A stretch of 45,074 nt of DNA from positions 1 to 45,074 of the forward strand of contig JAUCBJ010005611.1 of NCBI GenBank assembly GCA_032718475.1. The letters are read 5' to 3'. Positions 9,990 to 19,433 of the stretch are shown here, piece by piece (positions within the stretch are counted from its first letter, which is position 1; the number at the start of each line of letters is the position of its first letter). The DNA is from Nemertoderma westbladi (taxonomy: Eukaryota > Xenacoelomorpha > Nemertodermatida > Nemertodermatidae). The position numbers were made by a program, and so were the translations under genes. A model generated the notes under the pieces. That model was given only the letters and a program-made list of their open reading frames with translations, made no database searches and had not been told where the DNA came from.

Positions 9990-10485
9990 CCCTATCCATA
10001 CCGGGGGGGGGGGGGGGACTTTTGGAGACGCACTTTATTTGATTGCTTGGTTCAAAGCCAAACCACATTTATTGCAAGTGAAATTCCGTTACTTTTCCTA
10101 AAATTTATTATTCTTTATCTTAAAACAAAAATTAATTTTCATATTATTATTTATAACCATGAAAATGACTCGTAAACTGACCTGTCTCTGAAACTGTCAT
10201 ATTATTGCTGAACTATTATAGGCGGGAAATTTAAAATTCAATCAATTTAATATAAATTTAAAATCAATTTAAACATAATTATAGTATATAAATATTATAT
10301 TTCAGCATTAGTGTGTGGCATATTTGGATAGAGGAATAAATTTTGTATCTAAAACTTTTTACTTTAAAGTAATATCATCACACCACACAAAGTTATATGC
10401 TTCCAAACTTTACGTCCCCAAAAGTCCCCCCCCCCCCCCCCCCCCCGGTAGTTTGAGCGTCTAAAGTACCCCGGTATGGATAGGG
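9990..10485. mobile_element. piggyBac-like MITE at a TTAA target
   Basis: A 496-bp element between TTAA at 9986-9989 and TTAA at 10486-10489. Its ends are perfect 17-bp inverted repeats, CCCTATCCATACCGGGG. The left end continues into a G run and the right end into a C run, so inner parts also pair. It has no ORF. The uninterrupted site in copy C near 34722-34735 has one TTAA in the same integrase context, giving a clean empty-site comparison. TTAA duplication with CCC-starting ends is the hallmark of piggyBac elements. Confidence 0.82.
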
Positions 10486-10626
10486 TTAAGGCTCTGGAGA
10501 TTTCATTCCTCGCACCCACAAAGTTGGTCCCTTGGTCGCAGTGTATGTATTTGACCAATCCGCATCTGGTGATAAATCGCCGTACTACTACTACTAGGAT
10601 CGGCATGCTGCATTGCAGCTGCATTT

Positions 10627-11790
10627 TTAAGAATGCTGTGCCGGCTTGTCAACAAAATTGCACCGCCACAACTCCCTATCACCCATGACATTTGCTAGAT
10701 CATCCGCATCTTTAAGGCCATTGTCCTTTAAGATGCGTCTCAAGAAAGTCATGGGCTGTCCACCATGCTTATTCACTCCATAAGGCTGCCAAAGTACAAG
10801 ATTATGCACTGGCTGATCGTCACGGCGAAAGCAATGTCCTGCAAAGCGGAGGCGATTTTGTTCTAGTGTCAAGCTTGGGGGAACCAATGAGACACCTGCA
10901 ATGTTATATAGTGTCTGGTTGGAGATGTGTACATTGTACTTGACACAATAAACCCGGCGTAGCATTCTTGTGAATGTGCCATCCAGAGATTTGGTGTCCT
11001 CAGCAGTTAGAGCCCAGCATGGACTCCCGTAGAGGAGTACTGGAACTACTGCTGCTCTAAATAATCGGACCTTAAGTTTCCGATTAATTCTCGGTGACTT
11101 CCAAATCCTGAAAAGCCTATTCAAGGCTGCCCATGCCTTTCCCTTACGTATTCGAAGGTCCTCACCTGACTTCCGGATCCATGATCCCAGGTAACAGAAG
11201 TCGTCCACATGCTCAAGCATACCATCCTTTGAGCTTATGCTCATCCGATCAGAGACTTGCTGAGGACTTTCAAAGTTAACTGTCAGAATTTTGGTCTTTC
11301 TGGAGTTAATAAAAAGACCAACACTAGAAGCAGCATGTTCTAATGAGCTGAGGAGCCGTTGGGCTCCCTCTAATGATTCTGAGAGTACTCCTAAGTCATC
11401 AGCAAAGTCTAGATCAGTTAGGTACTTGGCAGGATTTCCTCGACTTCTGGAGCCAGTAGGTGGAGTTATCATCACCCCATCATCATTATAATGATCTAAG
11501 GACATGCGTAGAACATAGTCAACCACAATAATGAACAAGAATGGTGAAAGTGTGTCTCCTTGGAGGACGCCCCATAACACTTCAAATGGTTCTGTGTCAC
11601 CGTCAACAGTAGACACAAATGTTGTCGAACCATCGTATACTGATCTGATTGCTGCAATAATTTCATCAGGAATCCCATATAATGAAAGTATGCTGAACAT
11701 ACGTGAGCGAGAGACTGAATCAAAGGCCTTGAAGAAGTCAACAAAGATAACAGCCAGATGCCTGTCTTTCTTTTTTTGATAACTCTTCAA
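10627..11790 (-). pseudogene. RTE-like LINE ORF, reverse transcriptase C-terminal part
   Basis: 387 residues continuing the LINE polyprotein after a frameshift near 11775. It starts inside the RT: HLAVIFVDFFKAFDSVSR carries the first catalytic Asp. GVLQGDTLSPFLF follows, then the FADDLGVLSE catalytic box near residue 125. The thumb and C-terminal region (LRIRKGKAWAALNRLFRIW, VLLYGSPCWAL, NRLRFAGHCFRRDDQP) is typical of RTE-type LINEs. The protein copies LINE RNA at the nicked target. It overlaps the upstream part by about 50 bp. The listed first residue is not a real initiation site. Confidence 0.8.
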
Positions 11791-13924
11791 TTATCCTTCT
11801 AAGTGCCAAAATGGGCTCCATGGTCCCACGACCTTTACGGAACCCATTCTGATTTCCACGGAGCAGTCTCTCAATGGGATCCCTGATGCGATTTAATAGA
11901 ATCCTATTGTATAGCTTTGCAGCAATCGAGATCAATGAGATTCCCCGAAAAGAACCATAGAGTGTTAGGTTGCCCTTCTTGGGAACTGGCACCAACTTAT
12001 TTGTTTTCATTTCTTGTGGGACTCTTGTTGTTCGGTACATGTCTACTATGATGGGATAGATGAGCTTTAAACACTCAGGTATTTTAAAGACCTCAGGGGG
12101 AACACCATCTACTCCACTGGCACGATTGGTCTTAATGCTCTTTGCAGCAGCCTTCACTTCTGCAAAAGAGATATCGCCAATGGGAATATCTGGGAGTACA
12201 GACTCAGACACTTTTACTTCTATAAAGTTATCAGGCAATACCCTGTCATTATTGAGGAGCTTTGCAAAGTGGGCTTTCCAACCATTGAGGCGATCGTCTG
12301 GTGATTCAGCCTTAACCTTGGTGGTTGGTTGGCTTTTCCGCCCAGTAAGCAGATTGATCGATTTCCATGCCTGGGATGATTGCCTGCTGTCGTCAGCATC
12401 ATTGATGGCATCAACCTGTTGGTTTATTAGCTCCTGTAGATTAGCAGAGTACTGCCTGTTCAGGGACCTAGATGCAGCCTTAACTGCATTCTTGGCCGCT
12501 GTAGTCTGTTTGAGTCGGGACTCTTTCTGCGCCTTATGAAGGTCATTTCGGCACTTCTGAATTTTGTTGTCAGTCCAGGGGGCCCTTTTCCTGTTTCGAG
12601 GGTATACAGGAACTGTTTCTGCAGCTGCTAACTTAACTGCTTCTGTAAAAGCAGTATAGCCCTCACAGTGATCTGCCGCCTCAGAGGCAAGAGCCTCATA
12701 CCTGTTGCTCAGCTGTAGTGTGAAGCTGGATCTCACACTTGGCTGTTGCAACAGAGAGGACCAGTCATGCCGCGGCAAGGCAGATTTCGTTGTTCTGCTA
12801 GCACGCAGACTAAGTCTTACCTTGGCCACAATAAGGCGGTGATCACTGGAGAAGGGTCGAAGTGTAAATGCATTACAGTCTTGTATAGAGCTCCTGTATT
12901 TCCTACGAAACAGAATATGGTCTATCTGGGACTTGTGACCACTGGGTCCACTATGAGTCCATAGCTTTCCAGTTCGCTTCTTGAACTGGGTTCCAGCCGA
13001 AAACAATCCATTTCCAGAGATAAAATCCTGAAGATGGACAGAATTTCGGTTAACACTATTGCTATAGACCCAGGGCGATGTAGGTGATTGATGCAGACTT
13101 ACATTAAAGTCTCCCAGGAATGTTAAGAATGCATGCTGATCCACTCCATCATTAGCTGCTTGTAGATTGTGGTAGAAATTTTCCACCTCCTCTACAGGGG
13201 CAACACTAGTTGGAGAGTAGCACACAATCAGAACCACCTTAGGAAACTTCTTAGCCAGTCTTCCAGAACATGAGAAGTGGCAACGGATGATGCGGTTAGA
13301 GATTTGGTCTATTTTGTCCAATGCTGCATGTGCAGTTCGATTCATCAATAGACCAATTCCACCATTGCCACTATCATCTGCTGACGCGAGGGCGAGTCGC
13401 CAACCGCCCCCCATGTCCTTAATCAGAACCTCATCAGTCTGTCCAGTCTGCATTCGGTGCTCTTGAACACCCACTGCGCTAAGAGAAAGCTTATCTGCCA
13501 AGGCAGTCAGCTCACCTTGTCGCATTGGGGACCCGAGTGTTAGGGTGTTTACTGAGGCTAGTCTTGTGACTTGCCTCAGATTCACCAATGGCTTTGTTGG
13601 TCGGGGTGGAACATGAGAGTAGCCTCCAACTCCAGAATCCCTCTCCCCATCACAATCTGGCATTCCTGGTGACCCAGAGTTTGGGCCAGAAAGGTCATCA
13701 GGAAAGGGACTCAAAGAATTGTTGGCTGCTCTCTCTCCAGTAGGGGGTGAGACAGGCAGCCGGCCAGGAGTTAACTGACGCCTGTGAGGCCGATTGTGCC
13801 CGGTAATTCCACTGGCCTCTAGTGGCCGGACCTCTGCATTGCTAATGTAATCCATAGTGGGGGTTGGGGGGTGCTTTTTTGCCGAGTCAGCTCTCGGGGC
13901 AAATACCACACCCTGGTTTGCCAT
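11738..13924 (-). pseudogene. RTE-like LINE ORF, endonuclease and RT N-terminal part
   Basis: The ATG at 13924 (MANQGVVFAPRADS) is the first true ATG of the frame. An AP-endonuclease-like domain spans roughly residues 120-370: VGVQEHRMQTG, then GGIGLLM, FLGDFNVS, QIDHILFRR and the C-terminal SSDHRLIVAKVR box. This domain nicks target DNA. A basic linker (RKRAPWTDNKIQKCRNDL) leads to RT motifs from about residue 600: NRASGVDGVPPEVFK, SFRGISLISIAAKLYNRIL and QNGFRKGRGTMEP. The frame ends at 11738 after a slip in an A/T homopolymer near 11775; the rest of RT continues in the frame at 10627-11790. Apart from this slip the polyprotein is intact, so the insertion is fairly young or the slip is a sequencing error. 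Confidence 0.82.
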
Positions 13925-13945
13925 TCCACAGGGTGGGTGTCGCAA

Positions 13946-14344
13946 TGGAGTCAGATATGAGGCCCATCACCCATATCTACTCTGGCGCACATGACCCACC
14001 ATTGGCTGTTGCAGCTCATCTGCTGGGTCATGCCCTGTACCCTTGCTGCCAGGTGCAGGTCGCAGTGAAGTGCTCTCAGAGTGGACATGAGAACGCTCTA
14101 CTCCTGACCAGCCATTGGTAGATCACCATCTGCCTGGTCAGGCCATATACCCCTGCAGCCAAGTATATGGGTCCTTAATCCAGGACCAAGGGCGTCCTTA
14201 TCCCAGAACGAAGGGGGTCCTAGTTACAGGACCAGATTTGCCCTAGTAAGAGGGTCTATGCAGCTACAGGTGGCACCTCCTTTATGCTGCATGGAGGTGG
14301 CAAGTTTTCTTGATCGATGACCTAGAATACCTGACCTGACCTGA
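13946..14344 (-). other. LINE 5' region with imperfect tandem repeats
   Basis: Two diverged units of about 105 bp, at roughly 13998-14062 and 14103-14162. Each pairs a CATTGG-containing segment with a CCCTG...GCTGCCA or CCCCTGCAGCCA segment. Tandem units in a LINE 5' UTR often carry the internal promoter. That role is inferred. Confidence 0.4.
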
Positions 14345-14620
14345 TCTGGAGATTTCATTCCTTGCACCCACAAAGTTGGTCCCGTGGTCGCAGTGTATGT
14401 ATTTGACCAATCCGCATCTGGTGATAAATCGCTGTAAAGCTGGGATAAAAGCTCAATACTGAACTCAATGCCTTACTAGGTCTAATCAATACAAACCTCG
14501 AGCGTAAGTGTGACAAACAGTGATGTCTACCTACGTGTTTGAGTTGTACATATGTGTCCAGTATCATAGTCCAGTAACTCATGGTGTTGCGGTATGATGA
14601 TAGGATAGCTAAAGTCAATG

Positions 14621-15490
14621 TTATGTCTACCTACGTGTTTGAGTTGTCTCTAGGGCAGTGAAAGATGAAAGATGCTTTGATGAAAGATCTTGGAGACGTG
14701 AGTCAGACATCCGTCGCTAACCAACAGGGGAAAGGGGAGGCATCGACCCGAACTATATTGCCTTTAGTGATCCATTGAGTTAGCCGATGGCATGACTAGG
14801 CTAACTGACATGTAATAACTGTGAACGATAGGCCTACTGACTGCTGGTCTGTGACATAGGTAGGCCAGTCAGCCGGTGTTGAACGCAGGCGATGTAAGTA
14901 TGTCAAGTGGCGAAATTAGTCAATAAAGTCTAATTGCTAAATTGCATAAAACAGTCAGTCAAGCTAATGAAAGCTGCCTGTTTCGGTGTATTTATTAAAT
15001 TACCAAATATATTTACCGGTGCTGGTTAATGAAGCCTGACTACAAGACTATAATGCTATAATATCCTACTGTATACTGATGTATAAACAGTCGAACCGGT
15101 AGGCAATGATAATAAAATTGTTGCATGCCATGGCCAGGGCATGGCCTATAAAGAAGTCAACAGGCATGGGTCAATTTGTTGTGGAGAAAAGCAGGATAAA
15201 AAATGACAGGTGCAGACACCTTCAAAACAAACATAGAGCGAATAGTTCTTGATATATCGCAGAAAATGTGATGTCTGGCACAAGTCTACATTACCGCCTT
15301 GATGTGATATGGACAAATACACTAAAAATGATACGTTTAATTATCTCAATGAATCAAAAATAGACACATCACAGAAATGATCGATATAGTGGGTGTAGAC
15401 ACCTTCAAAATAAGAGTAGAGTCATTAGTTCTTGAGTTATTTTACAAAATGTCAAGACTATCCCACCTTTTGTGTATCGTCCACTTTCTC
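14621..15490. other. Intergenic with repeat modules
   Basis: No gene is supported. A 25-bp piece of X integrase (TGTCTACCTACGTGTTTGAG) at 14524-14548 recurs at 14624-14648. The other structure is the direct repeat at 15208-15452, annotated separately. Confidence 0.4.
15208..15452 (+). repeat. Direct repeat of a ~62-bp module, period ~182 bp
   Basis: Units near 15209-15270 and 15391-15452 share GACACCTTCAAAA, an AGAG-containing segment and TAGTTCTTGA. The sequence before the second unit (TCAAAAATAGACACATCAC) also resembles the reverse complement of the insertion at 8215-8604. So this is a dispersed repeat family, not a local duplication only. Confidence 0.5.
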
Positions 15491-16382
15491 TCAATGTCCT
15501 TCCATCGACCCTCTCGCTCGCTCTTTTATTTCTAATCCCGGGTATCCACCACATATTTTATTATAATCCCGGAATTTCTGAGGTTTGAAGTCGATGCCGC
15601 CGTTTAGCACAGCGAGGTAGCCGATCCCAGATTTCGTTTGTCTCACCTCGCGGAAACCTCGCATGAATTCGGCGAATCTTAACCAGGCTAATAGCGTTTG
15701 GGTGTCGACGCAATGACTAAGGGCATTGAGGTCGTCTCGCTGGTCTCTTCCTAAAGGAGCGTTCGCGTAGTCGTTCCAGACGTCCGCCTTTATATCCGAC
15801 CCGATTTTAATGACGTCGAAGTCGAAGAGGATCTTTTGGATTTCCGGAGGTAGTAACCAGATCGCTCCGGCTGCCTGCACTTCCTGTCTGGGTGTCGGAA
15901 ATATTCGGCACACCAATACCAAACCATCCAGGGTTCCGAGGACGACGACCAAGGATCGACCGTATTCTTTCGCCACGTACTTTTCCTGGTAGTCATCGCG
16001 ATTCTGGATGATCGATATACGTTCCTCCCGTAGCGTCGCCGTACACTCCGACAGGTTTCCCCAGTGGACGAGGTACGTACTCTTGTCGTCGACGAAACTT
16101 TGACATCGCGCCAACGTCATCGCTTTCGAGGTGGGCGTCGCGTTTCCCTCGTTGTCGTATATCAAACATCGGGATCTGTAGACGCTTTGCCGAAACGTTT
16201 CCCAATACGACAACTCATCCCCTCCGGTAGCCTTTGCGTTCCAAGTTCTTTTCAGTCTCGTACTAGCATCGGCCAACCGGAGGGCTCGTAGATTCCGGGA
16301 ATCCGGTCCCTCTCGCCCGCAGAATTTGACGAATCGCACATTCTCATTTATCAGGGTGCTCCAATTTTTATCAAAGTAGATC
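15491..16382 (-). pseudogene. Diverged relative of X ORF3, exonuclease-like
   Basis: The frame is open from a TAG at about 16383 to 15491. No ATG starts it; the listed first residue of the 282-residue frame is GTG at 16339. It aligns by eye with the C-terminal half of X ORF3. Shared blocks are LIYDNEG (copy C MFYDNEG), LPPEIQKILFDFDVIKIGSDIKAD (copy C has VKIGSSVRDD), CVDTQTLLAWL (copy C YVDTRPLLLWA) and SGIGYLAVL (copy C TGTGYISYL). D-x-E in YDNEG, the Asp in GSDIKAD, and GTLDGLVLV before them fit Exo I, Exo II and the intervening strand of DEDD 3'-5' exonucleases. The Exo III part is missing, so it is truncated at the C terminus. No integrase adjoins it directly. Confidence 0.62.
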
Positions 16383-16950
16383 TATCGTATTACGTAATTC
16401 GCCGATAATTTGGCGATTTGGGTCCATATTTACAATTATGTCCGTTGCAAAATTATATCAGTTAATTATAAATCCAGAAAGTCTGAAACTATAGTGATTG
16501 CAGAATAATTCAGTTTATTTTTAATTCAGTTTATTAAATAACATTGCTATATAGGCATCTACCATCTTATTGCTAATACATTCAGCATTTACAGTTACTA
16601 TAGCTATACATTAATATCCAACCAGTTTTGACTTTTTATGTCCTCTTCTTTTTTTTCCAATTCTTTTCTTTTTATATTTTTATACTTTTTTTTGTCTTTT
16701 TTCATTTCTCATTATTATTTCATTTCACATTTCATTTATTTCAACACATTTCATCATTTATTTCCACATTTCATCATATTTATTTCACATTTTCATTTAT
16801 TTCCACATCATCATTGGGGTTATAGCCCCCCGGCTATCATCATTTGTTATAAGCGCAGCACCAGGGTGCGCATCATTACATTTTCATCATCATGCGCGTC
16901 ATCATTCGGTTTATAGTAGGGTTGTCTGATTCTTTTCATCATTTCCAACT
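16383..16950 (+). other. T-rich region before element P, no gene
   Basis: Pyrimidine-rich, with many TTTCATCAT and TTTATTTCA repeats at 16690-16890. It lies where a 5' LTR of element P should be. However, it shows no clear similarity to the P 3' LTR at 23003-23411. Hydrophobic reading frames here are translations of T runs. Confidence 0.4.
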
Positions 16951-17093
16951 ACATTGGGGACCGTCTACAAGGAGATGACGAGTCGGGAGTCGAAAGGGAG
17001 AAAGACGAGTCGACGCGGAGCGAGGGTCAATGTACCGATGTCGCCGGCCAGTCACAGGCCGAGGGCGACGGACGGCCCACCGGAACGGCGACG

Positions 17094-18485
17094 GTGGGGC
17101 CGCCGGTACGACGTCGGACCCGAAGAGATGGAGGAGAGGTCGGCGACGAGGACGTCGGGGTTTCCGATCGACTTCGACGAGCCTACGCCGCGACCCGGGA
17201 ACAACTGAAAGAAGCTAGAGAAGGGGCTGAGATAGACCAGGTGAAGTTGAGGAGACGACTAGGTGAGTCGAACAGATACTTTGATTACCTAGTGCGTTCT
17301 GGGCAGGGAGAACTAGCCAGCGAGAGAGCGAGAGGGGTTGCCATCGAACTGTTTGGGCTATGGGAACGTAGGGGTATGGGTATGGGGCCTGGTGTAGTGT
17401 ACATAGGGCCATACTTAGTCGATGCCAGGGAAGTTAAGTTAGTGGGTTGGGCGGGACCGCACGAGGGCGAATCCGAGGCTAGCTCCGAGGATTCGGTCTT
17501 GTCGGTCAGCGAGAACCCCGGAGGGTGGGGGAAAGTTAGTAGGACGGAGGGGCGGCGGGAGTCCGTCGCAACCGATAAGTCTGCTACATCCTCCGCAAAA
17601 GAAAGACGGATGCGGAAGATAAATCTGGCATATAAATTAAGGGTGAAAGAATTAGACCGGATAATGGGGAGAGGGAAGGAGCAAGAGAGTGAACGCAAAG
17701 AGCGTGAGGCAAGAGAACAGAGCGTGCGGTACACGTACAGTACGTACAGTAACCGTACGGGCGAGGGGGGTAGTAGTAGTACGCTAGGAAATGTTGGTAT
17801 TAATAGTGCCGTAGTAAATAACCCTAATCCCTTTATTACAGGAAATGTTTTACCTGGTAGTAGTAATTTAAATTTAAATTCAAATAATAATATTAATTCA
17901 AATATCCAGAATAATCAAAATAATTCGAATAATTTAAATCTAAATACACCAAATAATTTAAATAATAATCCCGTCTCAAATTCGAATAATTTAATCGACT
18001 TAACAAATAATATTGGGAATGGTGCTATTAATGTGAACGTGCCAGACGTGTATAGCCCGGCAGACGGCGGCCTGGTAGGCCACGTAGTTAGTAGGCAGGA
18101 AGTGGCGGGGTTGAGCCAACCCGACGGCGGCCTGGTAGGCCACGTAGTTGGTAGGCAGGAGGTAGCGGGGTTGAGCCAACCCGAGGTGGGCCTGGTAGGC
18201 CTCGCAGTAGTAGAGAGAGAGGCGGGGGTGAATAGACCCAGCCGTAGTAGAGATAGTGTGTCGACTAGAGAGGGGTGTAGAAGTGGAGTAAGAGATAGTG
18301 AAGTTAGATGTGGCGAGTGGGGGGGGGGGGCTACGGGCGCCCCACCACATAAGATTAGTGGCGAGAGAAGGGGGGTAGAAAATGTCCGACAAGAGGGACG
18401 CAGAAGTGTAGTAAGAGATAGTGAAGTTAGAAGTGGCGGGTGGGGGGGGGGGGGGTGCTACGGGCGCCCCACCGCGAGAGATTAG
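17094..18485 (+). CDS. Element P Gag, N-terminal part
   Basis: 463 residues from a GTG; the frame is open further upstream to about 16950 without an ATG, so the true start is unknown. A competing ATG at 16975 lies in another frame. The first ~210 residues are charged and partly helical (RRAYAATREQLKEAREGAEI; KINLAYKLRVKELDRIMGRG), as in BEL/Pao Gag N termini. Residues ~255-315 are very Asn-rich. Residues ~320-375 hold two and a half 20-residue repeats (GGLVGHVVGRQEVAGLSQP). Two Gly runs come from G homopolymers at about 18318 and 18442. The frame ends just after the second, and the protein resumes in the next frame at 18440. Gag builds the cytoplasmic particle. Confidence 0.65.
   Translation: MGPPVRRRTRRDGGEVGDEDVGVSDRLRRAYAATREQLKEAREGAEIDQVKLRRRLGESNRYFDYLVRSGQGELASERARGVAIELFGLWERRGMGMGPGVVYIGPYLVDAREVKLVGWAGPHEGESEASSEDSVLSVSENPGGWGKVSRTEGRRESVATDKSATSSAKERRMRKINLAYKLRVKELDRIMGRGKEQESERKEREAREQSVRYTYSTYSNRTGEGGSSSTLGNVGINSAVVNNPNPFITGNVLPGSSNLNLNSNNNINSNIQNNQNNSNNLNLNTPNNLNNNPVSNSNNLIDLTNNIGNGAINVNVPDVYSPADGGLVGHVVSRQEVAGLSQPDGGLVGHVVGRQEVAGLSQPEVGLVGLAVVEREAGVNRPSRSRDSVSTREGCRSGVRDSEVRCGEWGGGATGAPPHKISGERRGVENVRQEGRRSVVRDSEVRSGGWGGGGCYGRPTARD
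18055..18240 (+). repeat. 60-bp tandem repeat in element P gag
   Basis: About two and a half in-frame copies starting near 18061, 18121 and 18181, each containing GGCCTGGTAGGCC. The length is a multiple of three, so the reading frame is kept. Confidence 0.75.
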
Positions 18486-19375
18486 TAGAGAGAGAGGGGG
18501 GGCAGAGAGTGTCCCACAGGCGTCGGCGGATAATGCGCGGGCCGAAGTTAGGTAAACCGCAACACCCGGCGATGGAGAGTAATAGGGGGATTGCGAGTAT
18601 CCCCAGCGGCGTGCGATCGAGCAGAGAGAGACAGGTTGACGTCGCGAGAGGGCGGGCGACGGAACGTCGAGCCCAGTCAGAAGAGAGAAGATTAGTAGAG
18701 TTTAACAGAGAGGTCGAAGATAGAAGAAGATTAGTAGAGTTTAACCGAGAGGTCGAAGAGAGAAGAAAGGAAGATAATAGAAGAGTCGTTGCTAGGAGCA
18801 ACCGGAGAGCGAGGACGGATAGCGAGCCGTCGCTAGTAGAGATGGAGTTAGGGAGTCAGTGGGGTCGAACTTCGGGAGATTGCCGTCGCCCCGGAGAAAC
18901 GCACCGCACACCAGGAGAGGGGTACAGGACGTACCGATACGAAGACGAGAGCAGGATAGGGGATCGAAGGGAAACTTCCCGACGTGATATAGCTGCCGAT
19001 CGAGAGTACGGTAGTCGCGGGGAGATTCGAGATTCGCGAAGAATAAACTTCGGTTCGGAAGGGCACATGCAGACTGCAGGACATACTGTAGGCCTTACTG
19101 CACATACTATTATAGGCCATGCTGGGAGAGATAGAGTAGGCGATAGGGTAGCGCGAACGACGGGATTAAACCCGGAAGTCGCGGAGTACATACCGGTAGG
19201 TAGGCGAGAGGTAGGTAGGCCTATATCGGTACAGCAGCATGACTATAATACACAGGGACATAACATATATCCAGGGGAGGGGAGAGTTATTGTAGATAGA
19301 TGTATGGGCCCCAATATATTAACATCAACCCCAGTACCAAACATACCGGTGGGGGGGGGGGGGGGGACAGGGTGA
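18440..19375 (+). CDS. Element P Gag, middle part (frame shifted)
   Basis: 311 residues in a different frame from the parts before and after it. Both changes of frame lie at long G runs, 18442-18454 and 19351-19366. The content is a highly charged Arg/Glu-rich linker, with two copies of RRLVEFNREVE near residues 75-105, likely a helical or coiled segment. The second half is Arg/Asp/Gly-rich and ends in a Gly run. A one-base error in each G run would make 17094-21803 a single ORF. That is inferred from the frames, not shown. Confidence 0.55.
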   Translation: MGGGGVLRAPHRERLVEREGGQRVSHRRRRIMRGPKLGKPQHPAMESNRGIASIPSGVRSSRERQVDVARGRATERRAQSEERRLVEFNREVEDRRRLVEFNREVEERRKEDNRRVVARSNRRARTDSEPSLVEMELGSQWGRTSGDCRRPGETHRTPGEGYRTYRYEDESRIGDRRETSRRDIAADREYGSRGEIRDSRRINFGSEGHMQTAGHTVGLTAHTIIGHAGRDRVGDRVARTTGLNPEVAEYIPVGRREVGRPISVQQHDYNTQGHNIYPGEGRVIVDRCMGPNILTSTPVPNIPVGGGGGTG

Positions 19376-19433
19376 CATTCCCCCATTACAATATCAACAA
19401 TATACCCCAATAGGAGCAAGAACATCGAACCCC

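Larger units (their letters stand above)
10585..14344 (-). mobile_element. RTE-like LINE inserted in X integrase
   Basis: A 3760-bp minus-strand element between near-identical 92-bp direct repeats at 10493-10584 and 14345-14436 (three differences). Both repeats come from the integrase gene, so they are the target-site duplication. The 3' end (left) is a short TAG-repeat tail at 10585-10597. The 5' end (right) starts with repeats of AGGTC near 14330-14344. A single ORF encodes apurinic-like endonuclease then RT, the plan of RTE elements, and is broken once by a frameshift. Confidence 0.8.
9629..14618 (-). pseudogene. X integrase, copy B, split by a MITE and a LINE
   Basis: Three blocks match the copy C integrase. 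14355-14618 carries QLKHVGRHHCLSHL and the RFVLIRPSKALSSV segment. 10490-10584 carries the core with HCDQGTNFVGARNEI. 9629-9988 carries GSIKTAMAKVIPTQH and FALTPAHLLMQAPTTLL. Integrases join cDNA to host DNA through a D,D,E triad. Here the block holding the first core Asp (DCFGPI in copy C) is deleted. The remainder is cut by the MITE at 9990-10485 and the LINE at 10585-14344. The C-terminal end beyond about 9629 is also missing. It is non-functional. Confidence 0.78.
7246..14620 (-). mobile_element. BEL/Pao element X, copy B (3' half, nested insertions)
   Basis: A minus-strand 3' half of X running integrase, spacer, ORF3 fragment, 3' LTR. Integrase similarity to copy C begins near 14618 and resumes on both sides of two insertions: a MITE at 9990-10485 and a LINE at 10585-14344. 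ORF3 carries a further 390-bp insertion at 8215-8604. The element ends in a complete 3' LTR. Gag, protease, RT and RNase H are absent. Confidence 0.75.

Noticed and set aside
16628-16916. Hydrophobic plus-strand ORFs
   Set aside because: Phe/Leu/Ser-rich translation of T-rich low-complexity DNA, not a membrane protein.
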